From CAJCJE01 sp963818685 (GTDB lineage: Bacteria; Actinomycetota; Actinomycetes; Mycobacteriales; Pseudonocardiaceae), in contig CAWFTJ010000004.1 in assembly GCA_963818685.1 (NCBI GenBank), positions 124,001-188,000 of the forward strand: a DNA stretch of 64,000 nt, in the 5' to 3' direction. Each line of letters opens with the position of its first letter. The first letter of the stretch is position 1. The notes beneath the pieces were generated by a model. It worked only from the letters and a program-made list of their open reading frames with translations, ran no database searches and was not told the origin of the DNA. Of the stretch, positions 1-9,859 are shown in pieces. A program made the translations under genes and the position numbers.

Positions 1-552
1 GCCATCCAGCCTGGGCCGAAGACCTACGACGCGGACCTGAACGAGTTCTCGATCACCGAGGACCGGCGCAAGGCGGTCGACTTCTCCAGCCCGTACTACG
101 ACGTCACCCAGGCGGTGATCACGGTCGCGTCGTCGCCGGCGGCCAAGGCGAAGTCGATCGCGGCGCTGCGTGCGTTCAAGATCGGCGCGCAGGTCGGCTC
201 GACCAGTTACGACGCGGCCGCGAAGGTGATCAAGCCGACCCAGCAGGTCGCCGTGTACAACAGCAACGACGACGGCAAGCAGGCGCTGACCAACGGCCAG
301 ATTCAGGCGCTGGTGGTGGACCTGCCGACAGCGTTCGAGATCACCGGCGCCGGCGAGGTGAAGAACTCGGTGATCATCGGCCAGCTCCTCTCCCCCGGCA
401 AGCCCGAGCAGTTCGGCGCGGTGCTGGACAAGGACTCGCCGCTGACCTCGTGCGTCTCCTCGGCGGTCAACGCGCTCAGCTCGGACGGCACCCTGGACAA
501 GCTGGGCAACCAGTGGCTGTCCAAGGTGGGCAACGCGCCCGTGCTCAAATAG
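1..552 (+). CDS. Amino-acid ABC transporter substrate-binding protein, C-terminal part
   Basis: The reading frame is open from base 1, so the gene begins before the window; about 183 residues are visible. It resembles family 3 periplasmic-type binding proteins for polar amino acids: the segment EFSITEDRRKAVDFSSPYYD is the typical second-lobe motif of that family, and later comes a TSYDAAAKV-like hinge region. As a lipoprotein or secreted receptor it would deliver an amino acid to the permease encoded just downstream. The stop codon is followed after 3 bases by the permease start, so the three genes form one transcription unit. The exact substrate cannot be read from this fragment. Family assignment is strong because the permease and ATPase partners follow. 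Confidence 0.88.
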   Translation, partial: AIQPGPKTYDADLNEFSITEDRRKAVDFSSPYYDVTQAVITVASSPAAKAKSIAALRAFKIGAQVGSTSYDAAAKVIKPTQQVAVYNSNDDGKQALTNGQIQALVVDLPTAFEITGAGEVKNSVIIGQLLSPGKPEQFGAVLDKDSPLTSCVSSAVNALSSDGTLDKLGNQWLSKVGNAPVLK

Positions 553-555
553 CCC

Positions 556-1410
556 GTGACCAGCGAATCCAGCTCCCGGGAGCCGAGCGCGTCGCAGGTC
601 GACCGGTTGGCCTACCGGCGTTCCCGTGCGCGCCGCTCCACCCTGGTCGCGCTGGTGTCCACGGTCGTGTTCGCGGCTGCGGTGTGGTTCGGCGTGACCT
701 CGTCGCCGGGCTGGCCGAGGGTGCGGTTCTCGTTCTTCGATCTGCACACCGCGACCGCATCGTTCCCGGCGATCCTGGCCGGCCTGTGGCTCAACATCCG
801 GGTGCTGCTCGTGTGCGAGGTGCTGGTGCTCGCGGTCGGCCTCGGTATCGCGGCGCTGCGCACGCTGCGCGGTCCGGTCTGGTTTCCGTTGCGCGCGCTG
901 GCCACCGGCTACGTCGACCTGTTCCGTGGCCTGCCGCTGATCATCTGCCTCTACCTGGTCGGCTTCGGCCTGCCGGGGCTGCGGCTGACCGGCATCCCGA
1001 ACGACCCGGTGATCCTGGGCGGCATCGCGCTGGTGCTGATCTACTCCGCCTACGTGGCCGAGGTGTTCCGGGCCGGCATCGAGTCGGTGCACCCGTCGCA
1101 GCGCGCGGCGGCTCGTTCGATCGGGTTGACCCACGCGCAGACCATGCGCATCGTGGTGGTCCCGCAGGCGATCCGCAACGTCCTTCCGCCGCTGCTCAAC
1201 GACTTCGTGGCGCTGCAGAAGGACTGCGGCCTGATCTCGGTGCTCGGCGCGATCGACGCGGTGCGCGCCGCGCAGATCGAGGTCGCACACTTCGACGACT
1301 TCACCCCGTACGTGGTGGCCGGGCTGCTGTTCGTGCTGCTCGCGGTGCCGTGCGCCCGCATCGCCGACGTGGCGGCACGCCGGTTGGCTCGCCGGGAGGG
1401 AACGCTGTGA
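556..1410 (+). CDS. Polar amino-acid ABC transporter permease
   Basis: This 284-residue integral membrane protein starts with GTG three bases after the binding-protein stop. After a charged cytoplasmic N-terminus (about 35 residues, RRSRARR) it has several hydrophobic segments. The coupling region RAGIESVHPSQRAAARSIGLTHAQTMRIVVVPQAIRNVLPPLLNDFVAL is the EAA loop typical of HisM/GlnP-type permeases. It would form the membrane channel, probably as a homodimer since only one permease gene is visible. Its stop codon overlaps the start of the ATPase gene by four bases (GTGA), which implies coupled translation. Confidence 0.92.
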   Translation: MTSESSSREPSASQVDRLAYRRSRARRSTLVALVSTVVFAAAVWFGVTSSPGWPRVRFSFFDLHTATASFPAILAGLWLNIRVLLVCEVLVLAVGLGIAALRTLRGPVWFPLRALATGYVDLFRGLPLIICLYLVGFGLPGLRLTGIPNDPVILGGIALVLIYSAYVAEVFRAGIESVHPSQRAAARSIGLTHAQTMRIVVVPQAIRNVLPPLLNDFVALQKDCGLISVLGAIDAVRAAQIEVAHFDDFTPYVVAGLLFVLLAVPCARIADVAARRLARREGTL

Positions 1411-2156
1411 CCGAGCCGTTGCTCCAGGTCAAGGGGCTGGTCAAGCGCTTCGGTGAGCACACCGTGCTGGACGGTGTCGACATCGACGTCGCGGAGCACG
1501 AGGTGGTGGTGCTGATCGGCGCGTCCGGCTCCGGCAAGTCGACCCTGCTGCGCTGCGTCAACCTTCAGGAGGACATCGACGACGGGCAGATCCTGCTCGA
1601 CGGTCAGGACGTCTCCGATCCTCGGGTGAACGCGGACGTGGCACGGCGCGGGATGGGCGTGGTGTTCCAGGCGTTCAACCTGTTCCCGCACCTGTCCGTG
1701 CTGGACAACGTGACCCTGGCGCCGCGCGTCGTACACGGCGTCGACCGGGCCACCGCGACGGCACGCGGCAGGGCGCTGCTGGCGCGGGTCGGGCTCGCCG
1801 ACAAGGCGGACGCGTTCCCGGACCGGCTCTCCGGCGGCCAGCAGCAGCGGGTGGCGATCGTGCGCGCGCTGGCCTACGAACCGAGGCTGCTGCTGCTCGA
1901 CGAGATCACCAGCGCGCTCGACCCTGAGCTGGTCGGCGAGGTGCTCACGCTGGTCAGGGAACTGGCCGAGCAGGGCAGCACGATCCTGATGGCGACCCAC
2001 GAGATGGGCTTCGCCCGTCAGGTCGCGGACCGGGTCTGTTTCCTGGACGGCGGCGTACTGGTGGAGTCGGGGCCGCCCGAGCAGGTGCTGGCCGAGCCCA
2101 CCCAGGACCGCACCCGACAGTTCCTCGGCCGGATCATCGCGGCGGGCCGGCTGTGA
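1407..2156 (+). CDS. Polar amino-acid ABC transporter ATP-binding protein
   Basis: A 249-residue ABC ATPase. Visible motifs are Walker A GASGSGKST (about residues 38-46), the signature LSGGQQQR, Walker B LLLLDEITSALD and the H-loop ATHEM. The wording of these motifs (VVFQAFNLFPHLSVLDNV, ITSALDPELVGEVL, MATHEMGFARQVADRVCF) is that of the GlnQ/HisP group that powers polar amino-acid uptake. The start is GTG at 1407, overlapping the permease stop by four bases; the longer open frame upstream is only the shadow of the permease. It is the last gene of the importer operon. Confidence 0.94.
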   Translation: MTEPLLQVKGLVKRFGEHTVLDGVDIDVAEHEVVVLIGASGSGKSTLLRCVNLQEDIDDGQILLDGQDVSDPRVNADVARRGMGVVFQAFNLFPHLSVLDNVTLAPRVVHGVDRATATARGRALLARVGLADKADAFPDRLSGGQQQRVAIVRALAYEPRLLLLDEITSALDPELVGEVLTLVRELAEQGSTILMATHEMGFARQVADRVCFLDGGVLVESGPPEQVLAEPTQDRTRQFLGRIIAAGRL

Positions 2157-2859
2157 GCACCCTCCGTGACCAGCGACGATGTCTCGTGAAAAACGAAAAA
2201 ACGTACATATTGTCGACGCCGAATCGAGCCGGGAACCACTTACGGAACGCCCTCGAACGGCGTCCGAGGCATAGCGGAGGCTGAATCGCTCCCTGAATCG
2301 CTCTCGTGAAATCAACGTAAATCCATGGAGTCGAATAATCGCGCTTCCGGGTGATTGATCAGCGGTTGACAGGCCCGAATTCCATTCGGGAACGGTCTGC
2401 GGACCCCCAATCGGGGAGGCTGCCCGCTCTGTCCGGTCTTGGCGAGTTTCACGCCGAGTTGTCAAGCGAATACAGGTGGAAACCGACCGGTAACCCCTCC
2501 CGTCGGCCGACGAGAAATTGAATATCTGAACACCACCGGGTGGCGATTGAAACAAACCTCCTGGTCAGGGGCTATCACGGAGCGCATCTACTTGATCACA
2601 GTATCGGTCCGATCACGTTTCACCAACAATCCCCGGGCCGCTGCGATCCGTTCACAACGTGGGACCTAGGCTTCGCGGACAACAATCGGAACGTTCCCGA
2701 GGCAATCGCTACCGAGACCCATTCGTGACTGCCAGTGCGGGCTGAGCGTGACCACCAGTCGCGTGCGGCAAATCCGTACCTGATCCACCGCTGCTCGTGG
2801 GGGATACAGTCAGCCTGCGGTAATCGGGTCAGCGATGACCACAGGACAACTGGCGCAAG
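2157..2859. other. 703-base non-coding region between two ABC operons
   Basis: This is the longest gene-free gap in the window. It is less GC-rich than the surrounding genes, with A-runs near 2188-2201, and the short frames in it look non-coding. It holds a direct repeat around GAATCGCTC (2283-2305), a 17-bp inverted repeat (2374-2390) next to a TTGACA box (2366-2371), and the upstream sequence of the oligopeptide operon. It most likely contains the 3' end of the first operon and the promoter and operator region of the second. No structured RNA was recognised. Confidence 0.55.
2374..2390. promoter_or_regulatory. Inverted repeat CCCGAAT-TCC-ATTCGGG, possible operator
   Basis: Two perfect 7-base arms (CCCGAAT and ATTCGGG) flank a 3-base centre. 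The repeat starts three bases after a TTGACA hexamer (2366-2371), so a regulator bound here would sit between the -35 and -10 boxes of a plus-strand promoter. No T-run follows, so a terminator is less likely. The regulator is unknown, and the oligopeptide operon starts almost 500 bases downstream. Confidence 0.35.
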
Positions 2860-4710
2860 GTGAGGGCATTGAAAGTAGCGAGGCATCAGAGGCTGCGGGT
2901 GGCATCCGTGCTCGCGCTGGCAGCACTGACCGTGGTCGCCTGCGGTGGCGGCAGCAGCAACAACGGCAGCGGCGGCGGTACCGGCGGCAGCTACGGGTTC
3001 AACCAGACGGCGAACGCGAACACCGGTGGCACCCCGCAGTACGGCGGGACGCTGAAGATCGTCGGCAATGCCGACGTCGACCACCTGGACACGGCTTCCG
3101 CGTACTACACGGCCACCAATTCGCTCATGCGTCTGTTCACCCGGCAGTTGTTCACGTACCCGGCGTCCACCAACACGGACACCGCGACCAACCCGGCCCC
3201 GGACCTCGCGACCGTGCTTCCGACCAAGGCCAACGGTGGCATCAGCGCGGATGGCAAGACCTACACCATCCACCTGAAGTCGGGCGTGGAGTGGGACACC
3301 AACCCGCCTCGGCCGGTCACGGCCGATGACGTCATCCTCGGCTTCAAGCGGCTGTGCAACCCGACCCAGAACTCGGTCGGCGCGCCGCAGTACTACGAGG
3401 GCGTCATCGTCGGCATGGACACCTACTGCAAGAGCTTCGGGAACGTCGCGCAGACGATCCCGGCGTTCAAGCAGTACATCACCGGCAACGACATCTCCGG
3501 CATCAAGGCGGTCGACCCGTCGACCGTGCAGTTCACCCTGGTGCAGCCCGCGACCGACTTCGTGAACATCCTGGCGATGAACTTCTCATCGCCCGCCCCG
3601 GTCGAGTACCTCAACTACCTGCCGGACGATGCGAACTTCCGCCAGAACACCGTATCGGACGGGCCGTACAAGATCACCAAGTACGTTCCGAACCAGTCCT
3701 TCACGCTGGACAAGAACCCGTCCTGGAAGCAGTCCACGGACACGATTCGCCACCAGTACGTGAACGAGGTCCAGGTGACCATGGGCCAGGACGAGAACGG
3801 TGTCCAGCAGCAGATCGAGGCCGGCACGCAGGACCTCGAATGGGACACCACCGTGCCCACGGCCAACGTGCCGCAGCTCAAGGCCAAGAACGACGCTCGG
3901 CTGGGCATCTACCCAGGCTTCGACAACAACCCGTTCCTGGTGTTCAACGAGCAGAGCCCGAGCAACGGCGGTGCGCTCGCCAAGCCAGCCGTCCGGCAGG
4001 CGCTGGAGTACGCGATCAACAACATCCAGCTGGGCAAGATCTACGGTGGCACCACGCTGAACACCCCGCTGCACCAGATCCTGGCCCCGGGCAACGTCGG
4101 CTACCAGAAGTTCAACCTGTACCCGACGCCGAACGACTCCGGTGACCCCGCCAAGTGCAAGCAGCTGCTGGCCCAGGCCGGTTACCCGAACGGCCTGACC
4201 CTGACCGACGTCTACCGCACCTCGGGCAAGCACCCCGATGTGTACCAGGCAGTGCAGTCCGACTTCGCCGCCTGTGGCGTCACGGTGCAGGGCAAGCCGT
4301 CCTCGGCGGGTGACTACTACGGCAAGTACCTGTCCGACCCGACCGCGGCCAAGGCCGGTTCGTGGGACATCTCCGAGCCAGGCTGGGTTCCGGACTGGTT
4401 CGGCAACAACGCCCGCGCCAACATCGAGCCGCTGTTCGACGGCCGTGGCTACGGCCCAGGTTCGACCGACTGGGGCGACTACAACAACCCCAAGGTCAAC
4501 GCGGACATCGACAAGGCGCTGGCCGCGGACACCCAGCAGCAGGCAGCTTCCTACATGCACGACGCGGACGTGCAGATCATGAAGGACGCGGCGATCGTCC
4601 CGTTCCAGACTCAGTCCAACCCGATCTACCGCTCGACCCGGGTGCACAATGCCATCTACGTCCCGACGACGGCGAACTACGACTACGCCAACGTCTGGCT
4701 GAGTCAGTGA
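2860..4710 (+). CDS. Oligopeptide ABC transporter substrate-binding lipoprotein (family 5)
   Basis: A 616-residue precursor with a lipoprotein signal peptide: charged start, hydrophobic stretch VLALAALTVV, then the lipobox Cys in VVACGGGS, followed by a Gly/Ser/Asn-rich linker. The mature part has SBP family 5 features (TGGTPQYGGTLKI at the first strand, DVDHLDTASAYY, PVTADDVILGFKRL, SDGPYKITKY). Such proteins capture peptides or similar solutes outside the cell and pass them to OppBC-type permeases. GTG 2860 is annotated, but TTG at 2869 is a serious alternative because AAGGTGAGG lies just before it. It heads the operon 2860-8970. Confidence 0.93.
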   Translation: MRALKVARHQRLRVASVLALAALTVVACGGGSSNNGSGGGTGGSYGFNQTANANTGGTPQYGGTLKIVGNADVDHLDTASAYYTATNSLMRLFTRQLFTYPASTNTDTATNPAPDLATVLPTKANGGISADGKTYTIHLKSGVEWDTNPPRPVTADDVILGFKRLCNPTQNSVGAPQYYEGVIVGMDTYCKSFGNVAQTIPAFKQYITGNDISGIKAVDPSTVQFTLVQPATDFVNILAMNFSSPAPVEYLNYLPDDANFRQNTVSDGPYKITKYVPNQSFTLDKNPSWKQSTDTIRHQYVNEVQVTMGQDENGVQQQIEAGTQDLEWDTTVPTANVPQLKAKNDARLGIYPGFDNNPFLVFNEQSPSNGGALAKPAVRQALEYAINNIQLGKIYGGTTLNTPLHQILAPGNVGYQKFNLYPTPNDSGDPAKCKQLLAQAGYPNGLTLTDVYRTSGKHPDVYQAVQSDFAACGVTVQGKPSSAGDYYGKYLSDPTAAKAGSWDISEPGWVPDWFGNNARANIEPLFDGRGYGPGSTDWGDYNNPKVNADIDKALAADTQQQAASYMHDADVQIMKDAAIVPFQTQSNPIYRSTRVHNAIYVPTTANYDYANVWLSQ

Positions 4711-4742
4711 CGGACAACGAACTGAGCTGAGCGCAAACACAA

Positions 4743-5888
4743 ATGAGTCTCCTGGAAGTACGTGACCTGAAAGTCGCGTTTCCGACTGCGGACGGCCTGG
4801 TTCAGGCCGTCCGCGGGGTCTCGTTCACCCTTGAACGAGGCCGGACGCTCGGGATCGTCGGTGAGTCCGGCTCAGGCAAGAGCGTGTCGACCCAGACGCT
4901 GCTCGGCCTGACGCCGGGCGCCGACGTTTCCGGCGAAGCACTGTTCGATGGGCGCGACCTGCTGAAGATGGGCGAGAAGGAACTGCGCGAGCTGCGCGGG
5001 GCCAAGATGGCGGCCATCTTCCAGGACCCGCTCTCCAGCCTGCACCCCCTGTACAAGGTGGGTTGGCAGATCGTGGAGATGATTCGCGCGCACGAACCGA
5101 TCTCCAAGGCGAAGGCCAAGCTGCGGGCCGTCGAGCTGCTCAAGATGGTCGGCATTCCGCAGCCGAACCTGCGGGTCGACGACTATCCGCACCAGTTCTC
5201 CGGCGGTATGCGCCAGCGCGCCATGATCGCCATGGCGCTGGCCCTCAACCCCGAACTGATCATCGCCGACGAGCCGACGACCGCCCTGGACGCCACCGTC
5301 CAGGCGCAGATCCTGACCTTGTTGGGCAGGCTGCAGCAGGAACTCGACAGCGCGCTGATCATGATCACGCACGACCTCGGCGTCATCGCCGACATCGCGG
5401 ACAACGTGATGGTGATGTATGCCGGTCGCGCCATCGAGTACGCGGATCGGCGGTCGCTGTACTACCAACCGCACCACCCCTACACCAAGGGTCTGCTGGA
5501 GTCCGTGCCCGGTTCGACCGGTGCCGGCGAGCGGCTGCGGGCCATCCCCGGCCAGCCGCCTTCGCTGATCAACCTCCCGTCGGGCTGCAGCTTCCACCCC
5601 AGGTGCCGCTACATCATGGACGAGTGCGTCACGACCCTGCCGGAACTCCAGCCGGTCGGCGGTAGCGAATCGCACACGTCGGCGTGTTGGCTGCCCTCGC
5701 GGTTGGTGGGGTTGGACGAGGACATCGAACAGGGCCGGATCAGCGCGGCGGCTGCCGGCCGAGGCGAAAAGGTGAACGAAGTGGCGGCCACCCTGGCCGA
5801 ACAGCCGGTCGGCGCGCACGCCGGCGGGAGCGGTGCCGGCCAGCAGACGAGCGCGAGCGGGCCGCGACACGCCCAGGAGGGTGAGTAG
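4743..5888 (+). CDS. Oligopeptide ABC transporter ATPase, DppD/OppD type
   Basis: A 381-residue ATPase with Walker A GESGSGKS near residue 40, signature FSGGMRQRAMIA, Walker B LIIADEPTTALD and H-loop MITHDLGV. After the ATPase core comes the oligopeptide-transporter C-terminal domain (GQPPSLINLPSGCSFHPRC) with Cys residues SGCSFHPRCRYIMDEC, which in relatives bind an iron-sulfur cluster or metal. A roughly 60-residue Ala/Gly-rich tail is extra. It follows the binding protein by 32 bases and precedes the second ATPase by 2 bases. Confidence 0.94.
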   Translation: MSLLEVRDLKVAFPTADGLVQAVRGVSFTLERGRTLGIVGESGSGKSVSTQTLLGLTPGADVSGEALFDGRDLLKMGEKELRELRGAKMAAIFQDPLSSLHPLYKVGWQIVEMIRAHEPISKAKAKLRAVELLKMVGIPQPNLRVDDYPHQFSGGMRQRAMIAMALALNPELIIADEPTTALDATVQAQILTLLGRLQQELDSALIMITHDLGVIADIADNVMVMYAGRAIEYADRRSLYYQPHHPYTKGLLESVPGSTGAGERLRAIPGQPPSLINLPSGCSFHPRCRYIMDECVTTLPELQPVGGSESHTSACWLPSRLVGLDEDIEQGRISAAAAGRGEKVNEVAATLAEQPVGAHAGGSGAGQQTSASGPRHAQEGE

Positions 5889-5890
5889 TC

Positions 5891-6988
<1,098 letters not shown>

Positions 6989-7037
6989 CCGGACCGACCA
7001 CCCGAGCGGTCCGCACGGCGTTGATAAGGAGTCACCC

Positions 7038-8000
7038 ATGTCTATGACCGAGCTGGCGGAGGCAAGCAGCCCAGCTGGCGAGGAGCCACCGGCCGGGAAG
7101 GCGGTCGAGGGCCGCAGTCCGTGGCAGCTGGCCTGGGCCAGGTTGCGCAAGGACAAGGTGGCGATCGCGTGCGCGATCTTCATCATCCTGCTGGCGCTCG
7201 CCGCGATCCTGGCGAAGCCGATCTCGTCGCTGCTCGGGTTCGGCCCCACCTTCCAGGACCAGACCAACGGTGTCAGCGCGGACGGCCTGCCGGTCGGCCC
7301 GAACGGCACGCACCTGCTCGGCACCGACAACCTCGGCCGGGACATCTTCGTCCGGATCATCTACGGTGCCCAGGTCTCGCTCGCGGTCGGCATCTCGGCC
7401 GCGGTCGCCGCGGTGATCGTCGGCGTGATCGTCGGCCTGTGCGCCGGCTACTTCGGCCCGGCAGTGGACACCGTCCTCGCCCGGTTGATGGACGTGGTGC
7501 TGGCCTTCCCGTTCCTGCTGTTCGCGATCGCCCTCGTCACCGTCGCCGGCCCGAGCGAGATCATCGAGATCCTGGTCATCGCCTTCTTCTCCTGGGCATC
7601 GGTCGGCCGCATCGTGCGTGGTCAGACCCTGGCCATTCGAGAACGCGAGTACGTGGAGGCGGCGCGCTCGCTGGGTGCGAGCGACCTGAGAATCATGTTC
7701 GTCGACGTGCTGCCCAACCTGATCGCGCCGGTCATCGTGTACACCACGCTGCTGATCCCGACGTCGATCGTGTTCGAGGCGACGTTGTCCTATCTCGGTG
7801 TCGGCATCATCCCGCCCACCCCGAGCTGGGGAAACATGATCAGCGACGCGCAGAGCTTCTACCAGGTCGCCTGGTGGTACCTGGTGTTCCCCGGTGTGGC
7901 GCTGATCCTCACCACGTTGGCGTTCAACCTGCTCGGCGACAGTGTCCGGGACGCGCTCGACCCGCGTTCCGAGCGGCTGTTCGCGGCGCGGAGGAAGTGA
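7038..8000 (+). CDS. Oligopeptide ABC transporter permease, DppC/OppC type
   Basis: A 320-residue permease. The start at ATG 7038 is supported by AAGGAG at 7026-7031; the frame remains open upstream, but that part is a shadow of the ATPase gene. An N-terminal soluble segment leads into the first membrane helix (VAIACAIFIILLALAAILA), then HLLGTDNLGRDIFVRIIYGAQVSL, the diagnostic DppC phrase. The EAA loop is REYVEAARSLGASDLRIMFVDVLPNLIAPVIV. It should heterodimerise with the DppB-like protein that follows after four bases. Confidence 0.94.
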   Translation: MSMTELAEASSPAGEEPPAGKAVEGRSPWQLAWARLRKDKVAIACAIFIILLALAAILAKPISSLLGFGPTFQDQTNGVSADGLPVGPNGTHLLGTDNLGRDIFVRIIYGAQVSLAVGISAAVAAVIVGVIVGLCAGYFGPAVDTVLARLMDVVLAFPFLLFAIALVTVAGPSEIIEILVIAFFSWASVGRIVRGQTLAIREREYVEAARSLGASDLRIMFVDVLPNLIAPVIVYTTLLIPTSIVFEATLSYLGVGIIPPTPSWGNMISDAQSFYQVAWWYLVFPGVALILTTLAFNLLGDSVRDALDPRSERLFAARRK

Positions 8001-8004
8001 GAAC

Positions 8005-8970
8005 ATGCTGCGCTTTCTGATTCGCCGCCTGCTGACCGGCGTCGTGGTGCTCATCCTGGTGAGCCTGGTCGTGTTCATCCTGTTCTTCGTGGCCCCGCCG
8101 AATGTGGCCGCGCTGCTGCTCGGCAAGTTCGCCGGCAAGAACCCGCAGCTCGTGCAGACCGTCACCCACCAGTTGGGCCTTGATCAGCCGCTCTACGAGC
8201 AGTACTGGCACTTCATCACCCGGCTGTTCTCCGGCGACCTCGGGTTCTCCTACTACAGCCACCAACCGGTGGCCTCGCTGATCGCCCAGGCCCTGCCCGC
8301 GACCCTGTCGCTGGCGATCGGCGCTGCGATCCTGTGGCTGGTCTTCGGTGTGCTGATCGGTGTGCTGTCCGCGACGCGGCCACGCACCATCTGGGACCGA
8401 GGTGCCACCGCGTTCGCCCTGACCGGTATCTCGTTCCCGACCTTCGTACTCGGCAACATCCTGCTGCTGTTGCTGTTCTTCGAGCCGACCCAGGCCGGGT
8501 TTACCCTGCTACCAGGGCCGGGCTACACGCCGCTCTCGCAGAACTTCACCCAGTGGCTGCTGCACATGATCCTGCCGTGGATCACGCTGGCCGTGGTCAC
8601 CATGGCGACCTATGTGCGGCTGACCCGAGGCCAGATGCTGGAAGTGCTCGGTGAGGACTACATCCGCACCGCGCGCGCCAAGGGCCTGCGCCGCAGCCGG
8701 GTCACCTACCGGCACGGCCTGCGTGCCGCGCTGGTTCCGGTGGTCACCCAGTTCGGCATCGACGTGGGTGGCCTGCTCGGCGGTGTCGTGGTGACCGAGA
8801 CCGTGTTCGGACTCAACGGTCTCGGTCGGCTGTCCGTGAACTCCGTGGTCGCCCAGGACGAACCGGTGATCGTCGCGGTGGTGTTGCTCGCCGCGGTCTT
8901 CGTGGTGTTGGCCAACATCGTGGTCGACCTGATCTACGCGGTGCTCGACCCGCGCGTCCGGCTCGCCTGA
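8005..8970 (+). CDS. Oligopeptide ABC transporter permease, DppB/OppB type
   Basis: A 321-residue permease starting at ATG 8005 (MLRFLIRRLLTGVVVLILVS), the standard DppB N-terminus; GGAGGAAG lies upstream inside the end of the preceding gene. It has about six membrane segments and the EAA loop DYIRTARAKGLRRSRVTYRHGLRAALVPVVTQFG, and ends VVDLIYAVLDPRVRL. It closes an operon with the order receptor, ATPase, ATPase, permease C, permease B, which differs from the common receptor-B-C-D-F order. Confidence 0.94.
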   Translation: MLRFLIRRLLTGVVVLILVSLVVFILFFVAPPNVAALLLGKFAGKNPQLVQTVTHQLGLDQPLYEQYWHFITRLFSGDLGFSYYSHQPVASLIAQALPATLSLAIGAAILWLVFGVLIGVLSATRPRTIWDRGATAFALTGISFPTFVLGNILLLLLFFEPTQAGFTLLPGPGYTPLSQNFTQWLLHMILPWITLAVVTMATYVRLTRGQMLEVLGEDYIRTARAKGLRRSRVTYRHGLRAALVPVVTQFGIDVGGLLGGVVVTETVFGLNGLGRLSVNSVVAQDEPVIVAVVLLAAVFVVLANIVVDLIYAVLDPRVRLA

Positions 8971-9002
8971 CCCGGCACGACCGCTTCACCAACCGGCGCG
9001 GT

Positions 9003-9631
9003 GTGGGAGTTGCTGATGAACCCTTCGGCGACTCCCGCGCCGCGCCGGTTGCGCGAGCAGCGCAGGTTGCGCGAGCAGCGCAGGTTGCGCGAGCAGCGCA
9101 GGTTGCGCGAGCAGCGCAGGCGCTGGCCGGCTCGGACCGGCCGTTCGTCATCAATTCCGGTGCCGGCGCCATCGGCCCGGTTCCCGGCAGGCCCACCATC
9201 GAGGCTGACGAGCCGACCCACGGCGGCCCGCCGCGCACCGCGTCCCCTCGGAAACGCTCGCACTGTCCTATGCGGAGAGTGGCGTTCGGGTCTCGTTGAT
9301 CCTGTTGCCGATGAGCGCACACGGCGACGGCGATCACGCGTTCGTGCCGATGGTGATCAGGCGGCGCGCGAACTCAGTTTCGTGCCGATCGTCGGCGACG
9401 GGTCGAACCGGTGGCCTGCCGTGCACCGACTCGACGCCGGGCACCCGTATCGGTTGACCGTGGAATCCGCGCCTGGCGGCATCGGTCGACGCCTGAACCT
9501 GCCGGTGAACGGGATCAGCGCGGAACAGGCCGTCGAATGCCTCGGGGTCGTCGGGGCGTTCATCGGTGCCGACGTACCGTTGTCGAGCGAGCGAACCCGC
9601 ACTGCTCGGCCGTTGCTACTTCACCAACTAG
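9003..9631 (+). pseudogene. Decayed SDR / NAD-dependent epimerase, 3' remnant
   Basis: Three overlapping frames carry consecutive pieces of one SDR-type protein: ARAAQALAGSDRPFVINSG (frame of 9003), then ETLALSYAESGVRVSLILLP (from about 9250), then VGDGSNRWPAVHRLDAGHPY and ISAEQAVECLGVVGAFIGAD (from about 9385), ending CYFTN before TAG at 9631. These are the middle and C-terminal landmarks of extended SDR (nucleoside-diphosphate-sugar epimerase-like) proteins. The N-terminal Rossmann fold with its GxxGxxG is missing, and a piece appears deleted between the VESAPGG and IGRRLNLPV segments. The gene therefore cannot encode an active enzyme. It follows the peptide importer by about 30 bases and carries the tandem repeat at 9048-9119. 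Confidence 0.78.
9048..9119. repeat. Four perfect copies of an 18-bp tandem repeat
   Basis: The unit GTTGCGCGAGCAGCGCAG occurs four times without a mismatch (9048-9065, 9066-9083, 9084-9101, 9102-9119). The period is a multiple of three, so it encodes a six-residue repeat (QVARAA) within the helical region of the SDR remnant. The perfect identity points to recent expansion by slippage. Confidence 0.95.
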
Positions 9632-9795
9632 CGCGACCGTCCGAACAGCAACACCAGCCAGTCACGGCGAAACCTCGGACACGGACACAGCGCACAGTCG
9701 CTGCCCTTGCGATAGTGGCTGTGCGCACCGCGCACGTGGCCGCATCGACACAACTGCCCGTCCGCCGGTCGGCCTGGCACGCGCTGGGCAGCCAT
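9628..9795 (-). CDS. Small Cys/His-rich protein, possible zinc-binding
   Basis: A 55-residue protein whose core reads LCRCGHVRGAHSHYRKGSDCALCPCPRFRRDW. The spacing C-x-C-G-H ... H-x-H-Y-R ... C-x-x-C-x-C suggests a compact zinc or metal site. I recall similar short CxCGH...CxxCxCxRFR proteins in actinomycetes, but no function is known to me. The start is set at ATG 9795 because a GAGAGGGG-like ribosome site lies just upstream; a start at 9825 is also open. Its stop overlaps the end of the SDR remnant. Confidence 0.6.
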   Translation of the reverse strand: MAAQRVPGRPADGQLCRCGHVRGAHSHYRKGSDCALCPCPRFRRDWLVLLFGRSR

Positions 9796-9859
9796 GGTCT
9801 CAGCCCCTCTCGGGTTTCCCCTCACCCAGGAGGATAGGTCCGACCGCGTCAGTGGAAGG

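Noticed and set aside
1050..2555. A 501-codon minus-strand frame over the amino-acid importer genes
   Set aside because: It is antisense to clearly conserved permease and ATPase genes and its composition is that of a GC-rich shadow frame.
9048..9119. Possible CRISPR array
   Set aside because: The 18-bp units are contiguous with no spacers, and are in frame with a coding remnant.
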